From Lacrimispora sinapis (GTDB taxonomy: Bacteria; Bacillota; Clostridia; Lachnospirales; Lachnospiraceae): DNA of 64,000 bases. This document shows, piece by piece, positions 16,322-24,657 of this stretch. Positions within the stretch are counted from its first letter, which is position 1. Every line of letters starts with the position of its first letter. A program made the translations under genes and the position numbers. The DNA is taken from contig NZ_CP141832.1 in the NCBI RefSeq assembly GCF_043633585.1, positions 558,001-622,000 of the forward strand, in the 5' to 3' direction. The notes beneath the pieces were generated by a model. The model searched no databases. It was not told the DNA's origin and saw nothing but the letters and a program-made list of their open reading frames with translations.

Positions 16322-16966
16322 ATGAAAATCATCATGTTGGGTGCCCCTGGTGCCGGAAAGGGCACACAGGCGAAAAAGATTTCTGAAAAATATCAGATTC
16401 CGCATATCTCTACCGGAGATATTTTCCGTTCCAATATTAAGGAAGGAACAGAATTGGGAAAAAAAGCAAAGGGATATATGGATCAAGGGGCACTTGTTCC
16501 GGATGAACTCACTATAGGGATGCTTATAGACCGTATTCAGAAGGAAGATTGCAGCGACGGATATGTGCTGGACGGATTTCCAAGAACCATTCCCCAGGCA
16601 GAAAGCCTTACAAAGGCCATCTCTGAGATGGGACAAAAGATTGACTTTGCAATAAATGTTGACGTACCTGACGAAAATATCATTAACAGGATGTCAGGCC
16701 GCCGTGCATGCATTTCCTGCGGAGCTACATATCATATCGTCTACAACCCAAGCAAGGTTCCAGGCGTATGTGATGTGTGTGGTGCAGAGCTTGTATTAAG
16801 AGATGATGACAAACCGGAGACGGTTAAGAAGCGTCTGTCCGTATATCACGACCAGACACAGCCTCTGATTGAGTATTACGAAAAAGAAGGCGTGCTGGTG
16901 AATGTTGACGGAACACAGGAATTAAACAAAGTGTTCTCAGATATCGTTTCTATTTTAGGAGCATAG
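16322..16966 (+). CDS. adk: Adenylate kinase, zinc-containing long type
   Basis: A 214-residue enzyme catalysing AMP + ATP = 2 ADP. The P-loop GAPGAGKG is at residues 7-14, DGFPRT at 84-89 and the LID zinc site at Cys130, Cys133, Cys150 and Cys153, a Gram-positive feature. The ATG at 16322 follows AGGAGGG, and a TTG three bases earlier is less likely. It is the usual gene between secY and map. Confidence 0.97.
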   Translation: MKIIMLGAPGAGKGTQAKKISEKYQIPHISTGDIFRSNIKEGTELGKKAKGYMDQGALVPDELTIGMLIDRIQKEDCSDGYVLDGFPRTIPQAESLTKAISEMGQKIDFAINVDVPDENIINRMSGRRACISCGATYHIVYNPSKVPGVCDVCGAELVLRDDDKPETVKKRLSVYHDQTQPLIEYYEKEGVLVNVDGTQELNKVFSDIVSILGA

Positions 16967-16969
16967 TTT

Positions 16970-17734
16970 ATGTCAGTGACGATTAAATCTGCAAGAGAGA
17001 TAGAACTTATGAGAGAGGCAGGAAGAATTCTGAGCATTACCCATGAAGAACTTTCCAAAGCCTTGAAACCCGGAATGACAACCTGGGATATTGACCATCT
17101 GGGAGAAGAGATCATAAGGAGCTACGGCTGCATGCCCTCCTTTTTAAATTACAACGGATACCCTGCTTCCATCTGTGTTTCAGTCAATGATGAAGTGGTA
17201 CACGGGATACCCAGTAAAAAACGTATTTTAATGGAAGGTGATATTGTGAGCCTGGATGCCGGCGTCATTTATAAAGGATATCATTCGGATGCGGCAAGAA
17301 CTTATGGGATCGGAGAAATCACTCCTTCGGCGGGGCAACTGATAGAAGTGACAAGACAAAGTTTCTTTGAAGGGATTAAATTTGCAAAATCTGGCAATCA
17401 TCTAGGTGATATATCTGCTGCGATCCAGAAATATGCAGAATCGTTCGGCTACGGAGTTGTCCGTGACCTTGTGGGACATGGAATCGGTTCTCACCTCCAT
17501 GAGGAACCTGAGGTGCCGAATTTTGCCCAGAAAAGGCGGGGAATCAAGCTGAGGCCGGGCATGACGCTTGCCATCGAACCCATGATCAATGAAGGAACCC
17601 CTGATGTGGTGTGGCTCGATGACGACTGGACGGTCGTGACCGAAGACGAAAAGCTGTCTGCCCATTATGAAAATACCATTCTGATCACAGAAGGCGAGCC
17701 GGAGATTTTAAGTCTGGTTTCCAGGGATATATAA
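16970..17734 (+). CDS. map: Methionine aminopeptidase, type I
   Basis: A 254-residue enzyme that removes the N-terminal methionine from new proteins. Metal ligands are visible in SLDAGVIYKGYHSDAARTY (two aspartates), GHGIGSHLHEEP (histidine) and AIEPMI plus the final NTILIT region. It follows adk by 3 bases. The length and the absence of an N-terminal extension fit the bacterial type Ia enzyme. Confidence 0.95.
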   Translation: MSVTIKSAREIELMREAGRILSITHEELSKALKPGMTTWDIDHLGEEIIRSYGCMPSFLNYNGYPASICVSVNDEVVHGIPSKKRILMEGDIVSLDAGVIYKGYHSDAARTYGIGEITPSAGQLIEVTRQSFFEGIKFAKSGNHLGDISAAIQKYAESFGYGVVRDLVGHGIGSHLHEEPEVPNFAQKRRGIKLRPGMTLAIEPMINEGTPDVVWLDDDWTVVTEDEKLSAHYENTILITEGEPEILSLVSRDI

Positions 17735-17744
17735 GGAAGTGCCC

Positions 17745-18026
17745 ATGGGATTAGAAGCTGGATCACTGGCAGAATCAACGGCAGGACATGATAAAGGCAG
17801 TTATTTCTTCATATTGCGTGAAGAAGGCGAATATATATATCTGGTGGACGGAAAATACCGGCGTATGGAATGTCCGAAGAAAAAAAAGAAAAAGCATGTA
17901 AAACCCCTTGTATGGGAGAAACATTCCCTGGAATTTAAAAGCCGGGAAAACAATAAAGTCACCGATGAAGAGATCAAATATTTCATCCGATGTTTCAAAA
18001 GAGAAGAACAGGTTGTTAGGAGGTAA
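17745..18026 (+). CDS. KOW/L14e-like RNA-binding protein
   Basis: A 93-residue basic protein with an N-terminal KOW-like segment (GSYFFILREEGEYIYLVDGKYRRMECPK) followed by a lysine run and a charged tail. Genes like this lie between map and infA in many clostridia and are annotated as KOW-domain RNA-binding proteins. The function is unknown, but the setting suggests a role in ribosome assembly or translation. The ATG at 17745 is chosen, with a GTG at 17739 as alternative. It is 5 bases before infA. Confidence 0.8.
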   Translation: MGLEAGSLAESTAGHDKGSYFFILREEGEYIYLVDGKYRRMECPKKKKKKHVKPLVWEKHSLEFKSRENNKVTDEEIKYFIRCFKREEQVVRR

Positions 18027-18031
18027 GCTTT

Positions 18032-18250
18032 ATGTCAAAAGCAGATGTTATTGAAATTGAAGGAACCGTTGTGGAGAAACTCCCCAATGCCATGTTTCAG
18101 GTCGAACTGGAGAATGGTCATCAGGTATTAGCCCACATCAGCGGCAAACTTCGCATGAACTACATTCGTATTTTACCCGGAGATAAGGTGACGATTGAAA
18201 TGTCCCCTTATGATTTAAGCAAAGGAAGAATCATCTGGAGAGATAAATAA
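18032..18250 (+). CDS. infA: Translation initiation factor IF-1
   Basis: A 72-residue OB-fold protein with the family core (IEIEGTVVEKLPNAMFQVELENGHQVLAHISGKLRMNYIRILPGD). It binds the 30S A site during initiation. TTAGGAGG precedes the ATG. A short inverted repeat, AGGCGT (18250-18255) with ACGCCT (18267-18272), follows directly but lacks a trailing T run. Confidence 0.97.
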   Translation: MSKADVIEIEGTVVEKLPNAMFQVELENGHQVLAHISGKLRMNYIRILPGDKVTIEMSPYDLSKGRIIWRDK

Positions 18251-18331
18251 GGCGTTTTTTTCATATACGCCTCCCCTTTATGTCCATGACACACCAGGCT
18301 AAAGGGTTAATAAATATATAGGAAAAAGCGC

Positions 18332-18360
18332 TTGCATTTTAAGACGATTAGTGGTATAAT
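18332..18360 (+). promoter_or_regulatory. Internal promoter before rpmJ
   Basis: TTGCAT (18332-18337) and TATAAT (18355-18360) have 17-base spacing. They lie in the 342-base infA-rpmJ spacer (18251-18592), so the rpmJ-rplQ block can be transcribed independently. The roughly 225-base leader holds GTGC-TTC-GCAC (18515-18525) and an 8-base hairpin, GGTGTCTG (18529-18536) with CAGACGCC (18541-18548). No other gene is seen in the spacer. Confidence 0.8.
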
Positions 18361-18592
18361 GCTGTAGCGACTTTGTTGAAATACTGGGTGTATTATGTCT
18401 AAAGGGCAGCACTGGTTTTAAAATAAAACACACTGCGGGTATACTCAGAAGGCTCTTTGCAAAAGGAGGCTCCGCCGTTGCCAGGCTCGAGAGAGGCTTA
18501 CCAGGTGCCGGGGAGTGCTTCGCACACAGGTGTCTGAAAGCAGACGCCGGGTGCTCAATGTGAAAGGGCGCATAACGGAAAGGAGAATTGCT

Positions 18593-18706
18593 GTGAAGGT
18601 TAGATCATCAGTCAAACCGATTTGCGAAAAGTGCAAAATCATCAAGAGAAAAGGCAGTATCAGAGTAATCTGTGAAAATCCTAAGCATAAGCAGAGACAA
18701 GGTTAA
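18593..18706 (+). CDS. rpmJ: 50S ribosomal protein L36, zinc type
   Basis: A 37-residue protein, the standard length, with the zinc ligands Cys11, Cys14, Cys27 and His32 (PICEKCKII, VICENPKHKQRQG). The frame is open upstream, but the family always starts MKVR. The start is the GTG at 18593 with AAAGGAG upstream. It is 27 bases before rpsM. Confidence 0.96.
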   Translation: MKVRSSVKPICEKCKIIKRKGSIRVICENPKHKQRQG

Positions 18707-18733
18707 AAAAATTAATGGAGGTGTACTACACAC

Positions 18734-19102
18734 ATGGCTCGTATTTCAGGTGTTGATTTACCAAGAGAAAAACGTGTTGAGATCGGCTTAACTTATATCT
18801 ACGGTATCGGTAGAACAAGTGCTAGCCGCATTCTTACAGAAGCTGGCGTTAATCCTGACACTCGTGTTAAGGACTTAACCGATGACGAAGTTAAAAGACT
18901 TGCAGAAGTAATTACTGCGTCTCAGACTGTTGAAGGTGATTTACGTAGAGAAATCGCTATGAATATCAAGAGACTTCAGGAAATTGGCTGCTACCGCGGA
19001 ATTCGTCATAGAAAGAGCCTTCCGGTTCGTGGTCAGAAGACAAAGACCAATGCAAGAACCCGTAAAGGCCCAAGAAAGACCGTAGCAAACAAGAAGAAAT
19101 AA
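18734..19102 (+). CDS. rpsM: 30S ribosomal protein S13
   Basis: A 122-residue protein starting MARISGVDLPREKRVEIGLTYIYGIG. It has the helix-two-turn-helix region and the basic C-terminal tail (RHRKSLPVRGQKTKTNARTRKGPRK) that contacts the P-site tRNA. It is followed by an unusually long spacer of 237 bases before rpsK. Confidence 0.97.
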   Translation: MARISGVDLPREKRVEIGLTYIYGIGRTSASRILTEAGVNPDTRVKDLTDDEVKRLAEVITASQTVEGDLRREIAMNIKRLQEIGCYRGIRHRKSLPVRGQKTKTNARTRKGPRKTVANKKK

Positions 19103-19136
19103 GCATTGAACACTTAGTGGGATATCTCACGGATTG

Positions 19137-19305
19137 AGTGTGACGGTGTGCCCCGCTTTATCGGGCAAAGCCGTTCTTTGACCGGAAGGGAAAAGAACAT
19201 TTTTGTTAAAATTAACAGCGAATCACGTTACATGTTTTAAAAACAGGAATAACAGGATTCAGATATTCGTACCCTGCGCCGGCTCTCAGGATCCATAGAG
19301 CAGGG
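19137..19305 (+). other. Structured spacer between rpsM and rpsK
   Basis: Several inverted repeats lie here. GCCC at 19150-19153 faces GGGC at 19162-19165 (loop CGCTTTAT), inside an outer ACGG/CCGT pair. GTTCTTT (19173-19179) pairs with AAAGAAC (19192-19198). CCCTGC (19272-19277) pairs with GCAGGG (19300-19305), with an inner TCT/AGA. Short spacers of a few tens of bases are the norm here, so this is a candidate RNA control element. No terminator T run is seen. Confidence 0.45.
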
Positions 19306-19339
19306 CGGAGCAAGTAAAAAGAAAGTAGGTTAGTTTAAA

Positions 19340-19741
19340 ATGGCTAAAAAAGTGTCCACTACTAAAAAAGTGACAAAAAAGCGCGTAAAGAAAAACGTTG
19401 AACGCGGACAAGCACATATCCAGTCATCTTTTAATAACACAATTGTGACATTAACGGATACACAGGGTAATGCATTATCCTGGGCAAGTGCTGGTGGTCT
19501 GGGATTTAGAGGTTCAAGGAAATCTACTCCATATGCAGCTCAGATGGCGGCAGAAACTGCTACTAAGGCAGCTCTTGTACATGGTTTAAAATCAGTAGAC
19601 GTTATGGTTAAAGGTCCTGGTTCAGGCCGTGAAGCAGCTATTCGTGCACTTCAGGCATGCGGTTTAGAAGTAACCAGCATTAAGGATGTAACACCGGTTC
19701 CACATAACGGTTGTCGTCCACCAAAACGCAGAAGAGTCTAA
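19340..19741 (+). CDS. rpsK: 30S ribosomal protein S11
   Basis: A 133-residue protein with the S11 core (GQAHIQSSFNNTIVTLTDTQGN, WASAGGLGFRGSRKSTPYAAQMAAE, DVTPVPHNGCRPPKRRRV). S11 lies on the platform of the 30S subunit near the E site. The N-terminus is lysine rich. The ribosome site is weak (AAGTAGG), unlike most genes here. It is 16 bases before rpsD. Confidence 0.97.
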   Translation: MAKKVSTTKKVTKKRVKKNVERGQAHIQSSFNNTIVTLTDTQGNALSWASAGGLGFRGSRKSTPYAAQMAAETATKAALVHGLKSVDVMVKGPGSGREAAIRALQACGLEVTSIKDVTPVPHNGCRPPKRRRV

Positions 19742-19757
19742 TTAGGAGGTAATTACA

Positions 19758-20351
19758 GTGGCAGTTGATAGAGTTCCTGTTCTTAAAAGATGTAGATCCC
19801 TTGGTCTTGATCCGATCTATTTAGGAATAGATAAAAAATCAAAAAGAGAATTAAAAAGAGCAAACAGAAAGATGAGTGAGTACGGCATTCAGCTGAGAGA
19901 AAAGCAGAAAGCGAAATTCATCTATGGAGTTCTTGAAAAACCTTTCCGTAACTACTATGCTAAGGCTGAGAGAATGAATGGTATGGTTGGTGAAAACCTT
20001 ATGATTCTTCTTGAAAGAAGACTTGACAATGTAGTATTCCGTATGGGATTCGGAAGAACAAGAAGAGAGACCAGACAGATGGTTGACCATAAGAGCATCC
20101 TTGTAAATGGTAAATGCGTAAACATTCCTTCCTTCTTAGTAAAGGCTGGCGATGTGATCGAAGTAAAAGAAAAATGCAAAACCAATGCAAGATTCAAAAG
20201 TGTTCAGGAAACCACTGCAGGACGTATGGTTCCTGCATGGCTTGACGTTGACCATGAGAATTTACGTGGTACTGTTAAAGAGTTACCAACAAGAGACGAG
20301 ATTGATGTTCCAGTGAATGAAATGCTTATCGTCGAGTTGTACTCCAAATAA
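19758..20351 (+). CDS. rpsD: 30S ribosomal protein S4
   Basis: A 197-residue protein with the S4 RNA-binding domain (ERRLDNVVFRMGFGRTRRETRQMVDHKSILVNGK). It starts at a GTG with TTAGGAGG upstream. S4 nucleates 30S assembly and represses its own operon in E. coli and B. subtilis. The N-terminus lacks the zinc-binding CxxC knuckle found in many S4 proteins. Confidence 0.96.
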   Translation: MAVDRVPVLKRCRSLGLDPIYLGIDKKSKRELKRANRKMSEYGIQLREKQKAKFIYGVLEKPFRNYYAKAERMNGMVGENLMILLERRLDNVVFRMGFGRTRRETRQMVDHKSILVNGKCVNIPSFLVKAGDVIEVKEKCKTNARFKSVQETTAGRMVPAWLDVDHENLRGTVKELPTRDEIDVPVNEMLIVELYSK

Positions 20352-20381
20352 TTGAAAGTCTGTTGATTAAAGCCGGCTTTC

Positions 20382-20407
20382 GCCCGGGGGTTTTTATACT
20401 TCCGGGC
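20382..20407 (+). other. Hairpin between rpsD and rpoA
   Basis: GCCCGG (20382-20387) is exactly complementary to CCGGGC (20402-20407). The loop contains a run of five T. An overlapping upstream pair, GCCGG with CCGG, could place the T run after a stem, making a weak attenuator-like terminator in front of rpoA. Confidence 0.4.
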
Positions 20408-20460
20408 AAGGTTTGAGTATAAGACCCTCGATACAAAATACCCAAAAGGAGGGGCTATTA

Positions 20461-21429
20461 GTGTTCGATTTTGAAAAACCAAACATTGAGATTGCTGAGA
20501 TCTCAGAAGATAAAAAATATGGCAAGTTTGTAGTTGAACCGCTTGAAAGAGGTTATGGCACGACTTTAGGTAATTCCTTAAGAAGAATCATGCTTTCTTC
20601 CCTACCGGGCGCTGCAGTTAGTCAGGTAAAAATCGACGGCGTTTTGCATGAGTTCAGTTCCATCCCAGGCGTTAAAGAAGATGTGACTGAGATCATTATG
20701 AACATCAAGAGCTTATCTATTAAGAATAATAGCGATACCAACGAAGCAAAAGTTGCTTACATCGAGTTTGAAGGCGAAGGTGTTGTGACGGCTGCCGATA
20801 TCCAGGCGGATCCTGATATTGAGATCATGAACCCGGAACAGGTAATCGCTACCCTTAGTGGCGGTACAGACAGCAAGTTCTATATGGAACTTACGATTAC
20901 CAAGGGCCGCGGCTACGTGAGTGCAGACAAGAATAAAAGTGAAGATTTACCAATCGGAGTTATTGCCGTTGATTCCATCTATACACCAGTAGAACGCGTC
21001 AACATGACGGTACAAAACACACGAGTAGGTCAGGTCACTGATTATGATAAGTTGACATTAGATGTATACACAAATGGTACTTTGGCGCCAGATGAGGCAG
21101 TAAGCCTTGCAGCTAAAGTTCTGAGTGAGCATTTAAACCTGTTCATTGATTTATCTGAGAACGCTAAGACTGCTGAAGTCATGGTGGAGAAAGAAGACAA
21201 TGAAAAGGAGAAAGTACTTGAGATGAACATTGATGAACTGGAGCTTTCTGTCCGTTCATACAATTGTCTTAAGAGAGCTGGAATCAATACCGTTGAAGAA
21301 TTGTGCAACCGCACTTCCGAGGATATGATGAAGGTTCGTAATCTTGGCCGTAAGTCATTAGAAGAAGTGTTGGCCAAGTTAAAAGAGCTGGGCTTACAGC
21401 TTAATCCAAGCGACGATACCAACGCATAA
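20461..21429 (+). CDS. rpoA: RNA polymerase subunit alpha
   Basis: A 322-residue protein with the N-terminal dimerization domain (FVVEPLERGYGTTLGNSLRRIMLSSLPGAAV), a linker, and the C-terminal domain that binds UP elements (ELSVRSYNCLKRAGINTVEEL, RNLGRKSLEEVLAKL). The start is the GTG at 20461, preceded by AAGGAGG. The open frame upstream contains no matching residues. It sits between rpsD and rplQ as usual. Confidence 0.97.
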   Translation: MFDFEKPNIEIAEISEDKKYGKFVVEPLERGYGTTLGNSLRRIMLSSLPGAAVSQVKIDGVLHEFSSIPGVKEDVTEIIMNIKSLSIKNNSDTNEAKVAYIEFEGEGVVTAADIQADPDIEIMNPEQVIATLSGGTDSKFYMELTITKGRGYVSADKNKSEDLPIGVIAVDSIYTPVERVNMTVQNTRVGQVTDYDKLTLDVYTNGTLAPDEAVSLAAKVLSEHLNLFIDLSENAKTAEVMVEKEDNEKEKVLEMNIDELELSVRSYNCLKRAGINTVEELCNRTSEDMMKVRNLGRKSLEEVLAKLKELGLQLNPSDDTNA

Positions 21430-21527
21430 TTGGTCCGTTTGATACAGCTGATTTATGGAGAATAAGCACTGATACAGTAAGACCGAAGAAGCATGTATCC
21501 GTGTTCCACAAATGGAGGAATATTAAG

Positions 21528-22064
21528 ATGGCAGGATATAGAAAGCTGGGAAGAACTTCCAGTCAAAGAAAAGCATTAATCAGAAGCCAGGTAACTGCAT
21601 TATTACACAATGGCAAAATCGTGACAACAGAAGCAAGAGCAAAAGAAATCCGCAAAGTTGCGGAAGGTCTGATCGCTTTAGCAGTAAAAGAGAAGGATAA
21701 CTTCGAGACTGTTAAGGTTACAGCAAAGGTTGCACGTAAAGATAAAGAAGGCAAGAGAGTCAAAGAAGTTGTAAACGGCAAGAAAGTTACCGTATACGAT
21801 GAAGTTGAGAAAGAAATCAAAAAAGATCTTCCTTCCAGACTCCATGCAAGAAGACAGATGTTAAAGGTTCTTTATGATGTAACTGAGGTTCCGACCCAAG
21901 CTGCAGGCAGAAAGAAAAATACAAAATCTGTTGATTTACCAAAGCAGCTGTTTGAAGAGATTGCACCAAAGTATGTTTCCCGCAACGGTGGTTACACACG
22001 TATCGTTAAGATCGGTCAGCGTAAGGGTGACGGAGCTATGGCAGTTCTTCTTGAGCTTGTATAA
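21528..22064 (+). CDS. rplQ: 50S ribosomal protein L17, extended form
   Basis: A 178-residue L17, against about 120 in E. coli or B. subtilis. The N-terminus is canonical (MAGYRKLGRTSSQRKALIRSQVTALL) and so is the C-terminus (RNGGYTRIVKIGQRKGDGAMAVLLELV). A charged insertion of about 55 residues (roughly 75-135) lies between them and is a known feature of clostridial L17. The ATG at 21528 follows GGAGG. It is the last gene of the superoperon, followed by a strong terminator. Confidence 0.96.
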   Translation: MAGYRKLGRTSSQRKALIRSQVTALLHNGKIVTTEARAKEIRKVAEGLIALAVKEKDNFETVKVTAKVARKDKEGKRVKEVVNGKKVTVYDEVEKEIKKDLPSRLHARRQMLKVLYDVTEVPTQAAGRKKNTKSVDLPKQLFEEIAPKYVSRNGGYTRIVKIGQRKGDGAMAVLLELV

Positions 22065-22077
22065 GTAAAGCAATAAA

Positions 22078-22116
22078 AACCCGATGGTGGAGATAATCCC
22101 CTATCGGGTTTTTTTA
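22078..22116 (+). terminator. Terminator of the ribosomal superoperon
   Basis: AACCCGAT (22078-22085) pairs with ATCGGGTT (22103-22110), followed by a run of T through 22116. Confidence 0.92.
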
Positions 22117-22170
22117 TTGAGATCCTGTTCCTGGCAAAGAACCGCAAGAATAAAGAAAGAATATCGTAAG

Positions 22171-22200
22171 TTGACGGACAAATGCTTTCCGGGCTATAAT
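22171..22200 (+). promoter_or_regulatory. Promoter of the second wall-binding-repeat locus
   Basis: TTGACG (22171-22176) and TATAAT (22195-22200), spacing 18, lie 65 bases before the start codon at 22265. Confidence 0.75.
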
Positions 22201-22264
22201 GTTAAATATAGAATAATATGGCTATTTTGCCAGATTCGTTAATATAGGAACGGGAGGAATTTAT

Positions 22265-23503
22265 ATGAAGCATTTTAAAAGACTGATGGCTTTTGTATCT
22301 CTGATAGCCTTGTTGGGAGTCAGTGTTCCATTTGAAGCATCAGCCGCCCCAGCGAAAACCATATCGTCCGTAACTCTCTATGTGGGGATGGAAGAGATTG
22401 AGTTGGGAGACACTTTGCCGTCTGAAACTTCTTTTAAGACGAAGGAAGGCAATGGAAATTACGTTTATACCAATAATGATAGATACGAAGTATCTGATTT
22501 GGAATGGATAACTTCTGACAACAAAAAGATGAAGGTTGGTTATGAGCCGAAGATGAAGGTGACTCTGAGGGCTTCAGATTCTGATACCTATGCATTTAAG
22601 GGGGGCTATCAGTCCAGCAACGTTACCATCAAAGGAGGAACTTATGTATCTTCCAACCGCTCCGGCAGTGATACGTTATATGTTACATTTACCTTTAAGC
22701 CGATTAAGGGAACGTATGAATCACCGGAGGATGCTGACTGGAGAGATTCTGGCTACGGCAATGCAAGATGGAGTTCCGTAGACGATAGTTCCGGAGCCTA
22801 TGACGTGTACTTATACAGAGGCAGCACCGTTGTAAAGAAAGTAGAAAAGTTAAAAGCAACTTCCTATAATTTCTATCCGTATATGACAAAGGCAGGAACC
22901 TACAGCTTTAAGGTCCGCACCGTTCCTTATACAGACACCGAAGAAAAATACGGAAAGAAGAGTGACTGGACGGAATCCGGGGAAATGTATCTGCCGGAGG
23001 AAAAGGTATCCGATGGCCGCGGACAGGAGTCCGGCAATGGTTCTGTGATATCCAGCGAGGATGTGGGTTGGATCAAATCAGGGAATACATGGTATTACCG
23101 TTACCCGGATGGTTCCTACCAGAAGAATAACTGGGCAAAAATCAATGGAAGATGGTATTTATTCGATACCAGCGGTGCCATGCTGACCGGCTGGCAGCAG
23201 AAGAATGGTTTATGGTATTATTTAAATAATGACGGTGCCATGTTGACCGGCTGGATAAAATCTAATAACGTCTGGTATTATATGAACCCGTCCGCCTCAA
23301 ATGGAGTGGAAGGTGCAATGGTATCCGGATGGATCAACTACAACAACAAATGGTACTACACCAACTCCAACGGGGCAATGCAGGAAGGTTGGAAAGAGAT
23401 AGACGGTAACTGGTATTATTTCTATCCAGGAGAAGGCTCCAAGGCGGTGAATACCACGATTGGAGGATTTCCGGTAGATGCCAACGGTGTTTGGCATAAA
23501 TAA
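22265..23503 (+). CDS. Secreted protein with C-terminal cell-wall-binding repeats
   Basis: A 412-residue protein with a signal peptide of about 28 residues (ending SASAA-like), then an unidentified region of about 220 residues. That region includes a beta-rich part with a fibronectin-like pattern (YDVYLYRGSTVVKKVEKL, YSFKVRTVPYTD). The C-terminus has five to six aromatic repeats (TWYYRYPDGSYQ, GRWYLFDTSGAMLTGWQQ, LWYYLNNDGAMLTGW). These repeats bind wall polymers non-covalently. It lies 18 bases before a paralog with the same architecture, so the two form a small operon or duplication. Confidence 0.85.
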   Translation: MKHFKRLMAFVSLIALLGVSVPFEASAAPAKTISSVTLYVGMEEIELGDTLPSETSFKTKEGNGNYVYTNNDRYEVSDLEWITSDNKKMKVGYEPKMKVTLRASDSDTYAFKGGYQSSNVTIKGGTYVSSNRSGSDTLYVTFTFKPIKGTYESPEDADWRDSGYGNARWSSVDDSSGAYDVYLYRGSTVVKKVEKLKATSYNFYPYMTKAGTYSFKVRTVPYTDTEEKYGKKSDWTESGEMYLPEEKVSDGRGQESGNGSVISSEDVGWIKSGNTWYYRYPDGSYQKNNWAKINGRWYLFDTSGAMLTGWQQKNGLWYYLNNDGAMLTGWIKSNNVWYYMNPSASNGVEGAMVSGWINYNNKWYYTNSNGAMQEGWKEIDGNWYYFYPGEGSKAVNTTIGGFPVDANGVWHK

Positions 23504-23521
23504 TAACGGGAAAGGATGTAG

Positions 23522-24553
23522 ATGCAGATGAAATGGATACGGGGAAAGGCGGCATGGCTGGTGCTTCTGGGTACGGTCATGCTTCTGGGAACAGGAATGA
23601 CGGCCAGTGCAGCTGCGGGATTGAAAATCCGTCTGGACCATGGAAGCAAAAGGAGCTGGACAGAAGAAATCCAGGTTCCCCAAGTGACAGTCAATTTCTC
23701 AGAGAATACACCGGAATGGAGTAAGGACCCCGATGACTGGGAGCCTGGCAAGAAAGTAACTGCTACCATAACCGTACCAGGTACCTTTACAAGATCGGAT
23801 TGTACGGTGTATGGCGGTACGTTGATTTCTGCAAAAGCGAAGGACGGAGAGTCTGTCATCAAGGTTTCCTATATACCCGTAGCGAAGCTGGCAGGGCCGG
23901 AAAAAGCCGGCTGGAGTGATGCATCAAAAACAAAGGCTTCCTGGAAAAAAGTTCCCTTTGCACACAGATACCAAATTGTACTTTATAAAGAGGGCGGTAT
24001 CTGGGTAAAGAGCCTGACGACTTCTTCCAACAGTGTAGATCTTCTGCAATACATGGAAAACGGACAAAAATATTATTACACGGTAAAAGCAATTCTAAAG
24101 GACTCTTCCGAAGAGGATTATTTAAAGGAAGGCGATCCGGTTACTTCTGATGATTCTGTGGTTCAGGTCCTGGGAGATACCGAAGGATCATGGGCGGAAT
24201 ATAAGGAAGGGAAAAAATACCGGGCAGAAGATGGCAGCTATGTCACCAACAGCTGGAAGATGATCAGTGGAAAATGGTACTATTTTAATAATGAAGGCTT
24301 TGCAGCAACTGGCTGGCAGTATCTGGGGGAAAAGTGGTATTACTTCGGCTCAGACGCCGCTATGAAGACCGGATGGCAGCAGCTCAATGGAAAATGGTAC
24401 TACTTAAATCCTGACGGAGATATGGCGGTTGGCTGGATTCAGCCCCAGCCTGGAAAATGGTATTATCTTTACACGGATGGAAGTATGGCTGCCGATACAA
24501 CAATAAGCGGTGTTTATCAGGTTGACAGTTCCGGCCTTTGGATAAAAAAATAA
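23522..24553 (+). CDS. Secreted protein with C-terminal cell-wall-binding repeats (paralog)
   Basis: A 343-residue protein with a signal peptide, a central domain resembling that of the preceding gene (HRYQIVLYKEGGIWVKSL, KYYYTVKAILKD) and about five C-terminal repeats (GKWYYFNNEGFAATGWQ, GKWYYLNPDGDMAVGW). Both proteins end in a similar closing unit (TTISGVYQVDSSGLW here, TTIGGFPVDANGVW in its neighbour). This supports tandem duplication followed by divergence. The ATG at 23522 is used, and one at 23528 is equally possible. A terminator follows at 24603. Confidence 0.85.
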   Translation: MQMKWIRGKAAWLVLLGTVMLLGTGMTASAAAGLKIRLDHGSKRSWTEEIQVPQVTVNFSENTPEWSKDPDDWEPGKKVTATITVPGTFTRSDCTVYGGTLISAKAKDGESVIKVSYIPVAKLAGPEKAGWSDASKTKASWKKVPFAHRYQIVLYKEGGIWVKSLTTSSNSVDLLQYMENGQKYYYTVKAILKDSSEEDYLKEGDPVTSDDSVVQVLGDTEGSWAEYKEGKKYRAEDGSYVTNSWKMISGKWYYFNNEGFAATGWQYLGEKWYYFGSDAAMKTGWQQLNGKWYYLNPDGDMAVGWIQPQPGKWYYLYTDGSMAADTTISGVYQVDSSGLWIKK

Positions 24554-24602
24554 AAAAGCTTTTATGCGAAGCTGTCGTATTGATATAAGAATCTATGAAT
24601 GA

Positions 24603-24641
24603 GGATGTTCTTTCTTGTGTTTGAAGGAACATCCCTTTTTT
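24603..24641 (+). terminator. Terminator after the repeat-protein pair
   Basis: GGATGTTC (24603-24610) pairs with GAACATCC (24627-24634), followed by a T run. Confidence 0.85.
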
Positions 24642-24657
24642 ATATAAAAGAAGGGGA

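Noticed and set aside
18250..18272. Terminator after infA
   Set aside because: The arms are only six bases and the T run is in the loop rather than after the stem, so termination is doubtful.
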